From NCBI RefSeq assembly GCF_000091305.1, contig NC_013929.1:5332001-5396000 (forward strand): a stretch of 64,000 nucleotides of DNA, written 5' to 3'. Shown here in pieces: positions 23,601-31,982 of this stretch (the stretch's first letter is position 1; each line of letters opens with the position of its first letter). Below the pieces are notes generated by a model. That model saw only the letters and a list, made by a program, of their open reading frames with translations. It ran no database searches and was not told where the DNA came from. A program made the position numbers and the translations under genes. Source of the DNA: Streptomyces scabiei 87.22 (GTDB taxonomy: Bacteria > Actinomycetota > Actinomycetes > Streptomycetales > Streptomycetaceae).

Positions 23601-23631
23601 GAAGGCCCCGGTCCAGTGGACCGGGGCCTTC
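23601..23631 (-). terminator. Terminator of the tRNA-Gly pair
   Basis: The stem GAAGGCCCCGGTCC and its complement have a three-base loop seven bases past the tRNA 3' end. It closely resembles the terminator behind the other tRNA-Gly copy. Confidence 0.8.
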
Positions 23632-23638
23632 TTTCACG

Positions 23639-23711
23639 AGCGGACGACCAGGTTCGAACTGGCGACCTCAACCTTGGCAAGGTTGCGCTCTACCAACTGA
23701 GCTACGTCCGC
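23639..23711 (-). tRNA. tRNA-Gly(GCC), copy 2
   Basis: The gene is 73 nt, identical in sequence to the copy at 19468-19540, with anticodon GCC and no encoded CCA. It lies 80 bp downstream of tRNA-Gly(TCC) on the same strand. Confidence 0.96.
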
Positions 23712-23791
23712 ATTGCCTCCGATCGGCTCCCACCGATCGGCGCGAGGACCACTTTACCTGATCCACAAGAGTGGTCGGTCAAGCGATCCAG

Positions 23792-23863
23792 AGCGGGTGA
23801 CAGGAATTGCACACTGCGCCTTCCCCCTGGAAGGGGGATGTTCTACTACTGAACTACACCCGC
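23792..23863 (-). tRNA. tRNA-Gly(TCC)
   Basis: The gene is 72 nt, with acceptor stem GCGGGTG/CACCCGC. The anticodon stem TCCCC/GGGGA encloses loop CTTCCAG, giving anticodon TCC. CCA is not encoded. Confidence 0.94.
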
Positions 23864-24025
23864 GTGACTCCGGTGAGCCGGGCCTTTCGGCCTTGCCCCT
23901 CGGCGTGCTCCAGACTCTAGCCGATCCGCCGGGGGGCAACGCAAGTCGGTTGCCCCCGGGGGCCAAGTCGGCCGCCTCCGGGGCCCGCTGACGGGTCCTG
24001 AGGGCGGCCGTGCCGGGAGCGGCGC

Positions 24026-24343
24026 CTACTGCGCCTCGGCGAACGCCTCGTAGACCCGCTTGGGGATCCGGCCGCGCGCGGGGACCTCCAGCTTGTTGGC
24101 CTGGGCCCAGGCGCGGACGGCCGCGGGGTCCGGGGCGACCTGGGTCTGCTTGTAGGCCTTGCCCGACCTCGACCGCTTGCGGCCGGCGTCCACGTAGGGC
24201 GCGAGCGCCTTACGCAGTTTCCTGGCATTGGCTTCGTTCAGGTCGATCTCGTACGACTTGCCGTCGAGTCCGAAGGCGATCGTTTCCGCCGCTTCCGAGC
24301 CGTCGATGTCGTCGGAGAGAGTGACCACGACACGCTGCGCCAC
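24026..24343 (-). CDS. lsrL: Lsr2-family nucleoid protein LsrL
   Basis: This encodes 105 residues from GTG 24343 (GAAGGGA upstream). The N-terminal dimerisation part reads RVVVTLSDDIDGSEAAETI with SYEIDLNEANARKL. The C-terminal DNA-binding part has AVRAWAQANKLEVPARGRIP, where the RGR hook enters the minor groove of AT-rich DNA. Lsr2 proteins silence AT-rich, often horizontally gained, genes. Streptomyces carries the main Lsr2 plus this second paralogue, and its place between tRNA-Gly and purS fits LsrL. The intergenic DNA directly upstream is itself very AT-rich for this genome, suggesting autoregulation. Confidence 0.92.
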   Translation of the reverse strand: MAQRVVVTLSDDIDGSEAAETIAFGLDGKSYEIDLNEANARKLRKALAPYVDAGRKRSRSGKAYKQTQVAPDPAAVRAWAQANKLEVPARGRIPKRVYEAFAEAQ

Positions 24344-24641
24344 GAATATCGGTCCCTTCGTGCGACATCTCCGTCGTTGACGTGCCCAGACGTCAGCAAG
24401 ATGTCGGTTGTCCGGCTGTTATTTGGGCAAATTATCGCTATTGCCAATTCATTTGTACAGTGCCCGGCATTGCAATGTGAGGACAGACTTAATCCGCCCG
24501 CGTGTCCCTCGCGCAATAGGGATCCTGGATCTTTCCCAGAAGTTTTCATGAGGGTGATCACCCGATACCGGATCGTGACCGCCGTCACCCGGAATCCCTG
24601 TAGTTTCCTACGAATCTACCCGCGTAGAAATTTTGTACGGG
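24344..24641. promoter_or_regulatory. AT-rich intergenic island between lsrL and purS
   Basis: About 300 bp contain no gene. The central part (about 24400-24480) has runs such as TTATTTGGGCAAATTATCGC, markedly AT-rich against surroundings of roughly 70% GC. It must hold the divergent promoters of lsrL and purS. AT-rich tracts of this kind are preferred Lsr2/LsrL binding sites. Confidence 0.6.
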
Positions 24642-24647
24642 TAGTCT
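24608..24647 (+). promoter_or_regulatory. Nested inverted repeats and -10-like box ahead of purS
   Basis: CTACCCG at 24616 and CGGGTAG at 24638 are inverted copies, and CTACG at 24608 pairs with CGTAG at 24623, so two alternative stems share bases. TAGTCT at 24642 resembles a -10 box. It could be an operator or a leader structure controlling purSQL. Confidence 0.35.
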
Positions 24648-24684
24648 GAAGGAACCTGCTCAGCACCACACACCGGGAGTGCCA

Positions 24685-24948
24685 GTGGCACGCGTCGTAG
24701 TCGACGTCATGCTCAAGCCGGAGATCCTCGACCCCCAGGGCCAGGCGGTGCAGCGCGCGCTGCCGCGTCTCGGTTTCGAGGGCGTCTCCGACGTACGTCA
24801 GGGAAAGCGATTCGAACTGGAAGTTGACGGACCGGTGGACGACGCCGCGCTCGCCCGCATCCACGAGCTGGCGGAATCCTTCCTCGCCAACACCGTGATC
24901 GAGGACTTCACCGTCAAGGTCGAGGAAGTCGCGGAGGCCGGAAAGTGA
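24685..24948 (+). CDS. purS: FGAM synthase small subunit PurS
   Basis: This encodes 87 residues. GTG 24685 is chosen (GGGAG five bases upstream, and the protein then starts ARVVVDVMLKPEILDPQG, the normal PurS N-terminus); GTG 24679 is the alternative. PurS bridges PurQ and PurL in the three-part FGAM synthase complex, which is required when PurL is the short form, as here. Its stop overlaps the purQ start as GTGA. The three genes purS, purQ and purL are therefore coupled and made in matching amounts. Confidence 0.95.
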   Translation: MARVVVDVMLKPEILDPQGQAVQRALPRLGFEGVSDVRQGKRFELEVDGPVDDAALARIHELAESFLANTVIEDFTVKVEEVAEAGK

Positions 24949-25625
24949 CCGCTCGTATTGGCGTCGTCACCTTTCCCGGCAGCCTCGACGACCGGGACAC
25001 CCAGCGTGCGATCAGGCTCGCCGGTGCCGAACCCGTCGCTCTCTGGCACAAGGACAAGGACCTCCACCAGGTCGACGCCGTGGTGCTGTGCGGCGGTTTT
25101 TCCTACGGCGACTACCTGCGCGCCGGCGCCATCGCGCGCTTCTCGCCGGTGATGGGGACGCTCATCGAGCAGGCGAAGGCCGGACTGCCGGTCCTCGGCA
25201 TCTGCAACGGCTTCCAGATCCTCACCGAGGCCCACCTCCTGCCGGGCACGATGCTGCGCAACGACCACCTGCACTTCATCTGCCGCGACCAGAAGCTGCG
25301 GGTGGAGAACGCCGAGACCTCCTGGACCACCGACTACACGGCCGGCCAGGAGATCCACATCCCGCTGAAGAACAACGACGGGCAGTACGTCGCCGACGCG
25401 TACACGCTCGACAAGCTGGAGGCCGAGGGCCGTGTGGCCTTCCGGTACCTCGACTTCAACCCCAACGGCTCCCAGCGGGACATCGCCGGCGTCACCAACG
25501 AGGCCGGCAACGTGGTGGGCCTCATGCCGCACCCGGAGCACGCCGTGGAGCCGCTGATCGGCACCGGCCGCACCGACGGCCTCCCCTTCTTCACCTCGAT
25601 CCTCAAGAAGCTGGTCAACGCATGA
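24945..25625 (+). CDS. purQ: FGAM synthase glutaminase subunit PurQ
   Basis: This encodes 226 residues from GTG 24945 inside the end of purS. It is a class I glutamine amidotransferase. The nucleophile Cys 87 is in LGICNGFQ, and the His 196/Glu 198 pair is in PHPEHAVEP. The N-terminus ARIGVVTFPGSLDD is characteristic of PurQ. It releases ammonia from glutamine and passes it to PurL. The stop overlaps the purL start (ATGA). Confidence 0.97.
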   Translation: MTARIGVVTFPGSLDDRDTQRAIRLAGAEPVALWHKDKDLHQVDAVVLCGGFSYGDYLRAGAIARFSPVMGTLIEQAKAGLPVLGICNGFQILTEAHLLPGTMLRNDHLHFICRDQKLRVENAETSWTTDYTAGQEIHIPLKNNDGQYVADAYTLDKLEAEGRVAFRYLDFNPNGSQRDIAGVTNEAGNVVGLMPHPEHAVEPLIGTGRTDGLPFFTSILKKLVNA

Positions 25626-27880
25626 GCCGGACGCCTCTGGACACGGTCGAGCACGCGGCCGCGACCCCCGACGTCGAGCTGCCCTGGGCCGAACTGGGCC
25701 TGAAGAAGGACGAGTACGAGAGGGTCGTGGAGATCCTCGGCCGCCGCCCCACCGGCGCGGAGCTGGCCATGTACTCCGTCATGTGGTCCGAGCACTGCTC
25801 GTACAAGTCGTCCAAGGTGCACCTGCGCCAGTTCGGTGAGAAGGCGCCCCAGTCGGACGCCCTCCTCGTCGGCATCGGCGAGAACGCCGGCGTCGTCGAC
25901 GTCGGCCAGGGCTACGCGGTCACCTTCAAGGTCGAGTCGCACAACCACCCCTCCTACGTCGAGCCCTACCAGGGCGCGGCCACGGGCGTCGGCGGCATCG
26001 TCCGCGACATCATCGCGATGGGCGCCCGCCCGGTCGCGGTCGTCGACCCGCTGCGCTTCGGCGCGGCCGATCACCCCGACACCAAGCGCGTCCTGCCGGG
26101 CGTCGTCGCGGGCATCGGCGGCTACGGCAACTGCCTCGGCCTGCCCAACATCGGCGGCGAGGTCGTCTTCGACGCCTGCTACCAGGGCAACCCGCTGGTC
26201 AACGCCGGCGCCATCGGCGTCATGCGGCACGAGGACATCCACCTCGCGAAGGCCTCCGGCTCGGGCAACAAGGTCATCCTCTACGGGGCCCGCACCGGCG
26301 GCGACGGCATCGGCGGCGCCTCCATCCTGGCCTCCGAGACCTTCGACGACGCCAAGCCCTCCAAGCGCCCCGCGGTGCAGGTCGGCGACCCCTTCCAGGA
26401 GAAGCTCCTCATCGAGTGCACCCTGGAGGCGTTCAAGGAGAAGCTGGTCGTCGGCATCCAGGACCTCGGCGCGGCGGGCCTGTCCTGCGCCACGTCCGAG
26501 CTGGCGTCCAACGGCTCCGGCGGCATGCGCGTCACCCTCGACGACGTCCCCCTGCGCGACTCCACGCTCTCGCCCGAGGAAATCCTCATGAGCGAGTCGC
26601 AGGAACGCATGTGCGCGGTCGTGGAGCCGGAGAAGGTCGACCGGTTCCTGGAGATCTGCGACAAGTGGGACGTCATCGCCACCGTCATCGGTGAGGTCAC
26701 CGACGGTGACCGGCTGGAGATCTTCTGGCACGGCGGCAAGATCGTCGACGTCGACCCGCGCACGGTCGCGCACGACGGCCCGGTGTACGAGCGCCCCTAC
26801 GCCCGCCCCGAGTGGCAGGACGCCCTCCAGGCGGACGACGCGAACAAGCTCCCGCGCCCTGAGACGTCCGAGGAGCTGAAGGACCAGGTCCTGAAGCTGG
26901 TGGCGTCCCCGAACCAGGCGTCGAAGTCCTGGATCACCTCGCAGTACGACCACTTCGTGCAGGGCAACACGGTGCTCGCGCAGCCCGAGGACTCCGGCAT
27001 GATCCGCGTCGACGAGGAGAGCGGCCTGGGCGTCGCCATCGCGACCGACGGCAACGGCCGCTACGCCAAGCTGGACCCGTACCACGGCGCCCAGCTGGCC
27101 CTGGCGGAGGCGTACCGCAACGTCGCCACCACCGGCGCCAAGCCGCTGGCCGTCTCCGACTGCCTCAACTTCGGCTCCCCGGAGGACCCGGCGGTCATGT
27201 GGCAGTTCGCCGAGGCCGTACGGGGTCTCGCGGACGGCTGCCTGCAGCTGGGCACCCCGGTGACCGGCGGCAACGTCTCGCTCTACAACCAGACGGGCGA
27301 GGTGGCCATCCACCCCACCCCCGTCGTCGCGGTCCTGGGCGTCATCGACGACGTCGCCCGCCGCACCCCCGTCGCCTTCCAGGAAGAGGGCCAGCTCCTC
27401 TACCTGCTCGGCGACACCCGTGAGGAGTTCGGCGGCTCGGCCTGGTCCCAGGTCGTCCACGACCACCTCGGCGGCCTGCCCCCGCAGGTCGACCTGGAGC
27501 GCGAGCGCCTGCTGGCCGAGATCCTGATCTCCGCCTCCCGCGACGGCATGATCGACTCCGCGCACGACCTCTCCGACGGCGGCCTGGTCCAGGCGGTCGT
27601 GGAGTCGGCGCTGCTCGGCGGCAAGGGCGCCCGCCTGATCGTCCCGGACGGTCTGGACGCCTTCACCTTCCTCCTCTCGGAGTCGGCCGGCCGCGCCGTC
27701 GTGGCCGTCCCCCGCTCCGAGGAACTCCGCTTCACCGACATGTGCGGCGCGCGCGGCCTCCCGGCCACCCGCATCGGCGTCGTCGACGGCGACGCGGTGG
27801 AGCTCCAGGGCGAGTTCACGCTCTCCCTGGAAGAGCTGCGCACGGCCCACGAGGGCACGATCCCGGCGCTGCTGGCGTAG
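25622..27880 (+). CDS. purL: FGAM synthase large subunit (short-form PurL)
   Basis: This encodes 752 residues from ATG 25622, the overlap with purQ fixing the start. The short PurL lacks a fused glutaminase. Blocks include MWSEHCSYKSSK, VESHNHPSYVEPYQGAATG, GGDGIGGASILAS, QDLGAAGLSCATSE and the second-half GGNVSLYNQTG, all of the AIRS/PurL ATP-binding fold. It converts FGAR to FGAM with ATP and ammonia from PurQ. A strong hairpin follows the stop and closes the purSQL operon. Confidence 0.97.
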   Translation: MSRTPLDTVEHAAATPDVELPWAELGLKKDEYERVVEILGRRPTGAELAMYSVMWSEHCSYKSSKVHLRQFGEKAPQSDALLVGIGENAGVVDVGQGYAVTFKVESHNHPSYVEPYQGAATGVGGIVRDIIAMGARPVAVVDPLRFGAADHPDTKRVLPGVVAGIGGYGNCLGLPNIGGEVVFDACYQGNPLVNAGAIGVMRHEDIHLAKASGSGNKVILYGARTGGDGIGGASILASETFDDAKPSKRPAVQVGDPFQEKLLIECTLEAFKEKLVVGIQDLGAAGLSCATSELASNGSGGMRVTLDDVPLRDSTLSPEEILMSESQERMCAVVEPEKVDRFLEICDKWDVIATVIGEVTDGDRLEIFWHGGKIVDVDPRTVAHDGPVYERPYARPEWQDALQADDANKLPRPETSEELKDQVLKLVASPNQASKSWITSQYDHFVQGNTVLAQPEDSGMIRVDEESGLGVAIATDGNGRYAKLDPYHGAQLALAEAYRNVATTGAKPLAVSDCLNFGSPEDPAVMWQFAEAVRGLADGCLQLGTPVTGGNVSLYNQTGEVAIHPTPVVAVLGVIDDVARRTPVAFQEEGQLLYLLGDTREEFGGSAWSQVVHDHLGGLPPQVDLERERLLAEILISASRDGMIDSAHDLSDGGLVQAVVESALLGGKGARLIVPDGLDAFTFLLSESAGRAVVAVPRSEELRFTDMCGARGLPATRIGVVDGDAVELQGEFTLSLEELRTAHEGTIPALLA

Positions 27881-27894
27881 TCCCCCGCACGACG

Positions 27895-27931
27895 GAGCCC
27901 CGCCCGGATCGGTACGTCCGGGCGGGGCTTC
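27895..27931. terminator. Terminator after purL
   Basis: A 13-14 bp stem of AGCCCCGCCCGGA with its complement and an eight-base loop lies 14 bp past the purL stop and 16 bp past the stop of the converging Uma2 gene. It can stop both. Confidence 0.8.
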
Positions 27932-27947
27932 CCCGCGTTCGGGCGGG

Positions 27948-28532
27948 TCAGCGGACGTAGGCCCCGAGGATCTCCGTGTCGAGTTCGGTACCGACCGGTT
28001 CGGGGAGGGACACCCTCTCGCCGAACGCCGCCGTGCGCACCTCGCGGTACCCGCCGACCAGCGGGTCGGGGCGGCTGTGCACGACGACCGTGCGGGAGCC
28101 CCGGTCGATCAGCAGGTACAGCGGGATCCCGGACCGCCCGTAGACGGCCGGCTTCTCCTGCCGGTCCCACCGGTCGGTGTCTGCGTCGTAGGGGGTGACC
28201 TCGACGACCATGAGCACCCCGTCGGGGTCGGCCCACTCGCCGTGCCCCGCGAAGTGCGCCTCGGGCACGAGCACCGCGTCCGGTCTCGCCCTGCCCTCCC
28301 CGGACACGTCGACCCGGAGCCTCTGGCCCCGGTACAGGTCCAGATCGGGCCTCGACCGCATACAGCGCCGGGCCAGCCAGGCCACGACGGTGCCCCGGCT
28401 CCCGTCCGCCGCCCTCTTCACGCCGAGCCGTCCGTCGATGAACTCCAGCGTGACGGTCTCGGGAGCGGCGGAGGCGATCGCCTCGAACTCCTCCACCGAC
28501 ATCTGGGACGTGCGCTCGGCTCCGGCCCTCAT
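27948..28532 (-). CDS. Uma2-family (DUF820) putative endonuclease
   Basis: This encodes 194 residues from ATG 28532, with GGAAGGGGG upstream. It has the Uma2 arrangement: TLEFIDGRLGVKRAADG, then VDVSGEGRARPDAVLVPE, MVVEVTPYDADTDRWDRQEKPAVYGRSGIPLYLLID. This gives the PD-(D/E)xK-like Asp, Glu-x-Val and Lys positions. Streptomyces genomes carry many such paralogues whose role is unknown. They are compact single-domain proteins, often solitary as here. It converges on purL and diverges from the next gene. Confidence 0.85.
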   Translation of the reverse strand: MRAGAERTSQMSVEEFEAIASAAPETVTLEFIDGRLGVKRAADGSRGTVVAWLARRCMRSRPDLDLYRGQRLRVDVSGEGRARPDAVLVPEAHFAGHGEWADPDGVLMVVEVTPYDADTDRWDRQEKPAVYGRSGIPLYLLIDRGSRTVVVHSRPDPLVGGYREVRTAAFGERVSLPEPVGTELDTEILGAYVR

Positions 28533-28656
28533 GGCGCCCCCTTCCAGGTGAGGGTCAGTGTCACCGGGGTCCGGACGCCGCCGGGGGCACTTCGCCGTCG
28601 ACCACACTGTCGAGTGACCGGGAGTCCCCGCAGGCGCGGCCACATACGCTCGTCCC

Positions 28657-29454
28657 ATGCCCCCCGCCAGGAAACGCCCCCGCACGTACGACCCCGCCAA
28701 GACCCGCAAGGCCGTGCTGGCCCAGTTCGGGAACGTACGGGAGGCGGTGGGCGCCCTCGGCGGCGAGCAGCTCGCGGCGCCGACCCGGCTCGGCGCGTGG
28801 ACGGTCCGGGACCTGGCCGCGCACCTCACCATGGCCGTGGAGAGCGTCAGCCGGGCCCTGGAGCGGCCCTCGCCGCCGAAGGCCGAGCTGAACCCCCTCG
28901 ACTACGCTTCCGCGACCGCCGCCCACGCCGAGGCGATCGACGAGGGCAGCCGGGGCCTGGCCGCGGCCACCCCTGACCTCGCCGCCCTCTACGCGGACGT
29001 GGAGCGCCGGATCACCGAGGCGCTCGCCGCCGCCCCGCCGGGCCGGATCATCGACACCCGGGCCGGCGGCATGCTGCTCGACGACTACCTGGTCACCCGC
29101 ACGATCGAGCTGGTCGTCCACACCGACGACCTGAACGCCGCCGTCCCCGGCCTCGACGTTCCGTACGACCGGACCGCCCTCGGCACCTGCGTCCGGCTGC
29201 TCGCCGACACCCTGGCCGCGCGGGCGCCCGGCGGCTCGACGGAGGTGCGGATCCCGCCGTACGCCGTGGTGCAGTGCCTGGAGGGGCCGCGGCACACCCG
29301 GGGCACCCCGCCGAACGTCGTCGAGACCGACCCGCTGACGTGGATCCGGCTGGCCACCGGCCGCCTGGACTGGACCGGCGCCCTGGACGAGGCCAAGGTC
29401 GGCGCGAGCGGCGAGCGGGCCGACCTGAGCACGCTCCTGCCCCTCATGCGCTGA
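28657..29454 (+). CDS. Maleylpyruvate isomerase-like / bacterial sterol-carrier-family protein
   Basis: This encodes 265 residues. The N-terminal half is the DinB-like four-helix fold used by mycothiol-dependent enzymes: LAAPTRLGAWTVRDLAAHLTMAVESV, and later VVHTDDLNAAVPG with a metal-type His. The C-terminal half (about 180-265) is a sterol-carrier-like domain with TWIRLATGRLDW. This two-domain pattern is common in actinobacteria, where mycothiol replaces glutathione. Substrate unknown. It diverges from the Uma2 gene with a 124-bp shared promoter region and is not in an operon with pur genes. Confidence 0.75.
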   Translation: MPPARKRPRTYDPAKTRKAVLAQFGNVREAVGALGGEQLAAPTRLGAWTVRDLAAHLTMAVESVSRALERPSPPKAELNPLDYASATAAHAEAIDEGSRGLAAATPDLAALYADVERRITEALAAAPPGRIIDTRAGGMLLDDYLVTRTIELVVHTDDLNAAVPGLDVPYDRTALGTCVRLLADTLAARAPGGSTEVRIPPYAVVQCLEGPRHTRGTPPNVVETDPLTWIRLATGRLDWTGALDEAKVGASGERADLSTLLPLMR

Positions 29455-29508
29455 TCCGGGCCACGGAACCCGGTGGAACCACCCACGCATCCCACCCGTC
29501 CCACCGCC

Positions 29509-30330
29509 ATGGACAAGCGACTGCGACTGACCCTCACCGCCCTGGCCGTGCTTCCGCTGCCCCTGCTCGCGGCCTGTGGCTCCGAGTCCGCCGGCGACCC
29601 CGGCAGCGGCGCCGTCGACGCGAGCACCAAGAAGTCCTCGGTCACCGGCGTCCGCTGGAAGGTGGACAGCCTCACCGTGGGCGGGAAGACCGAGCAGGCC
29701 CCCGACGGCGCCTACCTGACGATCGCCGACAACGGCAAGGTCGACGGCAACTACGGCTGCAACACCTTCGGCTCGACCGCCGCGTTCAAGAAGGACGGCA
29801 TCGACTTCGAGAACGCCCGGTCCACCGAGATGGCCTGCGGCGACGCGCTCATGAAGTTCGAGAACACCTTCGCGCGCACCCTCGATGCCGGAACGTTCAC
29901 GCCCCAGACCACCGACGGCGGTCTCACCCTCACCACGGGTGACGGCGACACCCTGAAGCTGACGAAGGAGAAGCCCGCCGCGCTGTACGGCACGAAGTGG
30001 CGGGTCGACTCCCTCATGGACCACGACGTCGCCACCTCCCTCCCCGAGGCGGCCCGGGGCAAGGCGTGGTTCACCCTCGACAAGGAGGCCGGGACCCTCA
30101 GCGCGAGCGTCGGCTGCAACGACATCTCCGCGAAGGCCACGGTGAGCGAGGACCGCATCACTCTCGGCAGTCCGCGGACCACCCGCAAGATGTGCTCCGA
30201 CTCACTCATGGCCGCCGAGCGGAGCTTCCTGGAGCTCTTCAAGGGCACGGTGAAGTATCGGATCGATCACCGCAGTATCACGCTGACCAGCGAAAACGAC
30301 GCGGGCATCGGTGCCGTCGCCGACAAGTGA
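29509..30330 (+). CDS. Lipoprotein with two META domains
   Basis: This encodes 273 residues from ATG 29509. The N-terminus MDKRLRLTLTALAVL with lipobox LLAAC at about residue 22 makes it a lipid-anchored outside protein. Two META (HslJ-like) repeats follow, each with W(K/R)VDSL at the start, a G(C)N core (NYGCNTFG, VGCNDIS) and a late Cys in EMACGD or KMCSD. The Cys pairs may form disulfides. META proteins in enterobacteria are heat-inducible and linked to novobiocin tolerance, but actinobacterial function is not known. Confidence 0.85.
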   Translation: MDKRLRLTLTALAVLPLPLLAACGSESAGDPGSGAVDASTKKSSVTGVRWKVDSLTVGGKTEQAPDGAYLTIADNGKVDGNYGCNTFGSTAAFKKDGIDFENARSTEMACGDALMKFENTFARTLDAGTFTPQTTDGGLTLTTGDGDTLKLTKEKPAALYGTKWRVDSLMDHDVATSLPEAARGKAWFTLDKEAGTLSASVGCNDISAKATVSEDRITLGSPRTTRKMCSDSLMAAERSFLELFKGTVKYRIDHRSITLTSENDAGIGAVADK

Positions 30331-30377
30331 CGTGCGAAGGGCCGTAGTCGGGGGCGAGGGCGGGCGGGATCACCGGA

Positions 30378-30407
30378 TTCGGACCGGTGCGCGATCTCGC
30401 CTACACT
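30378..30407 (+). promoter_or_regulatory. Candidate purF promoter, leaderless
   Basis: TTCGGA at 30378 and TACACT at 30402 are 18 bp apart. TACACT ends seven bases before GTG 30415, so the mRNA probably begins at the start codon. Confidence 0.5.
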
Positions 30408-30414
30408 CGGTGGC

Positions 30415-31941
30415 GTGCCACGTGGTGACGGACGACTCAACCACGACCTTCTCCCCGGCGAGAAAGGCCCCCAGGACGCGTGTGGCGTCTTCGGTGTCTG
30501 GGCTCCCGGTGAAGAGGTCGCGAAGCTCACTTACTTCGGGCTCTACGCCCTCCAGCATCGGGGCCAGGAATCCGCGGGTATCGCGGTCAGCAACGGCTCC
30601 CAGATCCTCGTCTTCAAGGACATGGGCCTCGTTTCCCAGGTCTTCGACGAGACCTCGCTCGGTTCTCTCCAGGGTCACATCGCGGTCGGTCACGCCCGCT
30701 ACTCGACCACCGGTGCCTCGGTGTGGGAGAACGCCCAGCCGACGTTCCGTGCCACCGCGCACGGTTCCATCGCGCTCGGCCACAACGGCAACCTGGTCAA
30801 CACGGCCCAGCTCGCCGAGATGGTCGCCGACCTGCCCAAGCAGGAGGGCCGTACGCCCCGCGTCGCGGCCACCAACGACACCGACCTGCTCACCGCGCTC
30901 CTCGCGGCCCAGGTCGACGAGGACGGCAAGGCGCTGACCGTCGAGGAGGCCGCCCCGAAGGTCCTCCCGCAGGTCCGCGGTGCCTTCTCCCTGGTCTTCA
31001 TGAACGAGCACACCCTGTACGCCGCCCGTGACCCGCAGGGCATCCGCCCGCTGGTCCTCGGCCGGCTGGAGCGCGGCTGGGTCGTCGCCTCCGAGGGTGC
31101 CGCCCTCGACATCTGCGGCGCGAGCTTCGTCCGCGAGATCGAGCCGGGCGAGTTCATCGCCATCGACGAGAACGGCCTGCGCAGCTCCCGGTTCGCGGAA
31201 GCGAAGCCCAAGGGCTGTGTCTTCGAGTACGTCTACCTGGCCCGCCCGGACACCGACATCGCCGGCCGGAACGTGTACCTCTCCCGCGTGGAGATGGGCC
31301 GCAAGCTGGCCAAGGAAGCGCCCGTCGAGGCCGACCTGGTCATAGCGACCCCGGAGTCCGGCACCCCGGCCGCCATCGGCTACGCGGAGGCCTCGGGCAT
31401 CCCGTTCGGTGCGGGTCTGGTGAAGAACGCCTACGTCGGACGTACGTTCATCCAGCCCTCGCAGACGATCCGCCAGCTCGGCATCCGTCTGAAGCTGAAC
31501 CCGCTGAAGGAAGTCATCAAGGGCAAGCGCCTGGTGGTCGTCGACGACTCGATCGTCCGCGGCAACACCCAGCGCGCGCTGGTCCGGATGCTCCGCGAGG
31601 CGGGCGCGGCCGAGGTCCACATCCGGATCTCCTCGCCGCCCGTGAAGTGGCCCTGCTTCTTCGGCATCGACTTCGCGACCCGCGCCGAACTCATCGCCAA
31701 CGGCATGACGATCGACGAGATCGGCACCTCGCTCGGCGCCGACTCCCTGGCGTACATCTCCCTCGACGGCATGATCGAGGCGACCACCATCGCCAAGCCG
31801 AACCTCTGCCGTGCCTGCTTCGACGGCGAGTACCCGATGGAGCTGCCGGACCCGGAACTGCTCGGCAAGCGGCTCCTGGAGACCGAGCTGGCCGCCGGAC
31901 CGGCCGCCACGGCCGCGACCGACGCGATCCGTCGCCCGTAA
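30415..31941 (+). CDS. purF: Amidophosphoribosyltransferase
   Basis: This encodes 508 residues from GTG 30415. It makes phosphoribosylamine from PRPP and glutamine, the committed purine step. A short propeptide is removed to expose Cys 23 (GPQDAC/GVFG), the class II glutaminase nucleophile. The PRPP-binding loop VVVDDSIVRGNT marks the type I phosphoribosyltransferase domain. Cys residues in WPCFFGID and NLCRACFDG fit the iron-sulfur cluster of the B. subtilis-type enzyme. purM follows after 41 bp on the same strand, so the two probably form one transcript. Confidence 0.97.
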   Translation: MPRGDGRLNHDLLPGEKGPQDACGVFGVWAPGEEVAKLTYFGLYALQHRGQESAGIAVSNGSQILVFKDMGLVSQVFDETSLGSLQGHIAVGHARYSTTGASVWENAQPTFRATAHGSIALGHNGNLVNTAQLAEMVADLPKQEGRTPRVAATNDTDLLTALLAAQVDEDGKALTVEEAAPKVLPQVRGAFSLVFMNEHTLYAARDPQGIRPLVLGRLERGWVVASEGAALDICGASFVREIEPGEFIAIDENGLRSSRFAEAKPKGCVFEYVYLARPDTDIAGRNVYLSRVEMGRKLAKEAPVEADLVIATPESGTPAAIGYAEASGIPFGAGLVKNAYVGRTFIQPSQTIRQLGIRLKLNPLKEVIKGKRLVVVDDSIVRGNTQRALVRMLREAGAAEVHIRISSPPVKWPCFFGIDFATRAELIANGMTIDEIGTSLGADSLAYISLDGMIEATTIAKPNLCRACFDGEYPMELPDPELLGKRLLETELAAGPAATAATDAIRRP

Positions 31942-31982
31942 GCCCGTCCCACCTGCAGTACGACACGAAAGTTCTCACCGTC

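Noticed and set aside
19541..23638. Insertion sequence or transposon between the two tRNA-Gly genes
   Set aside because: No transposase and no terminal inverted repeats; gene content is a normal exporter and two-component operon that I recall at the same locus in other Streptomyces.
24608..24684. Purine riboswitch ahead of purSQL
   Set aside because: The conserved loop and junction bases of the purine aptamer are absent; only inverted repeats are seen.
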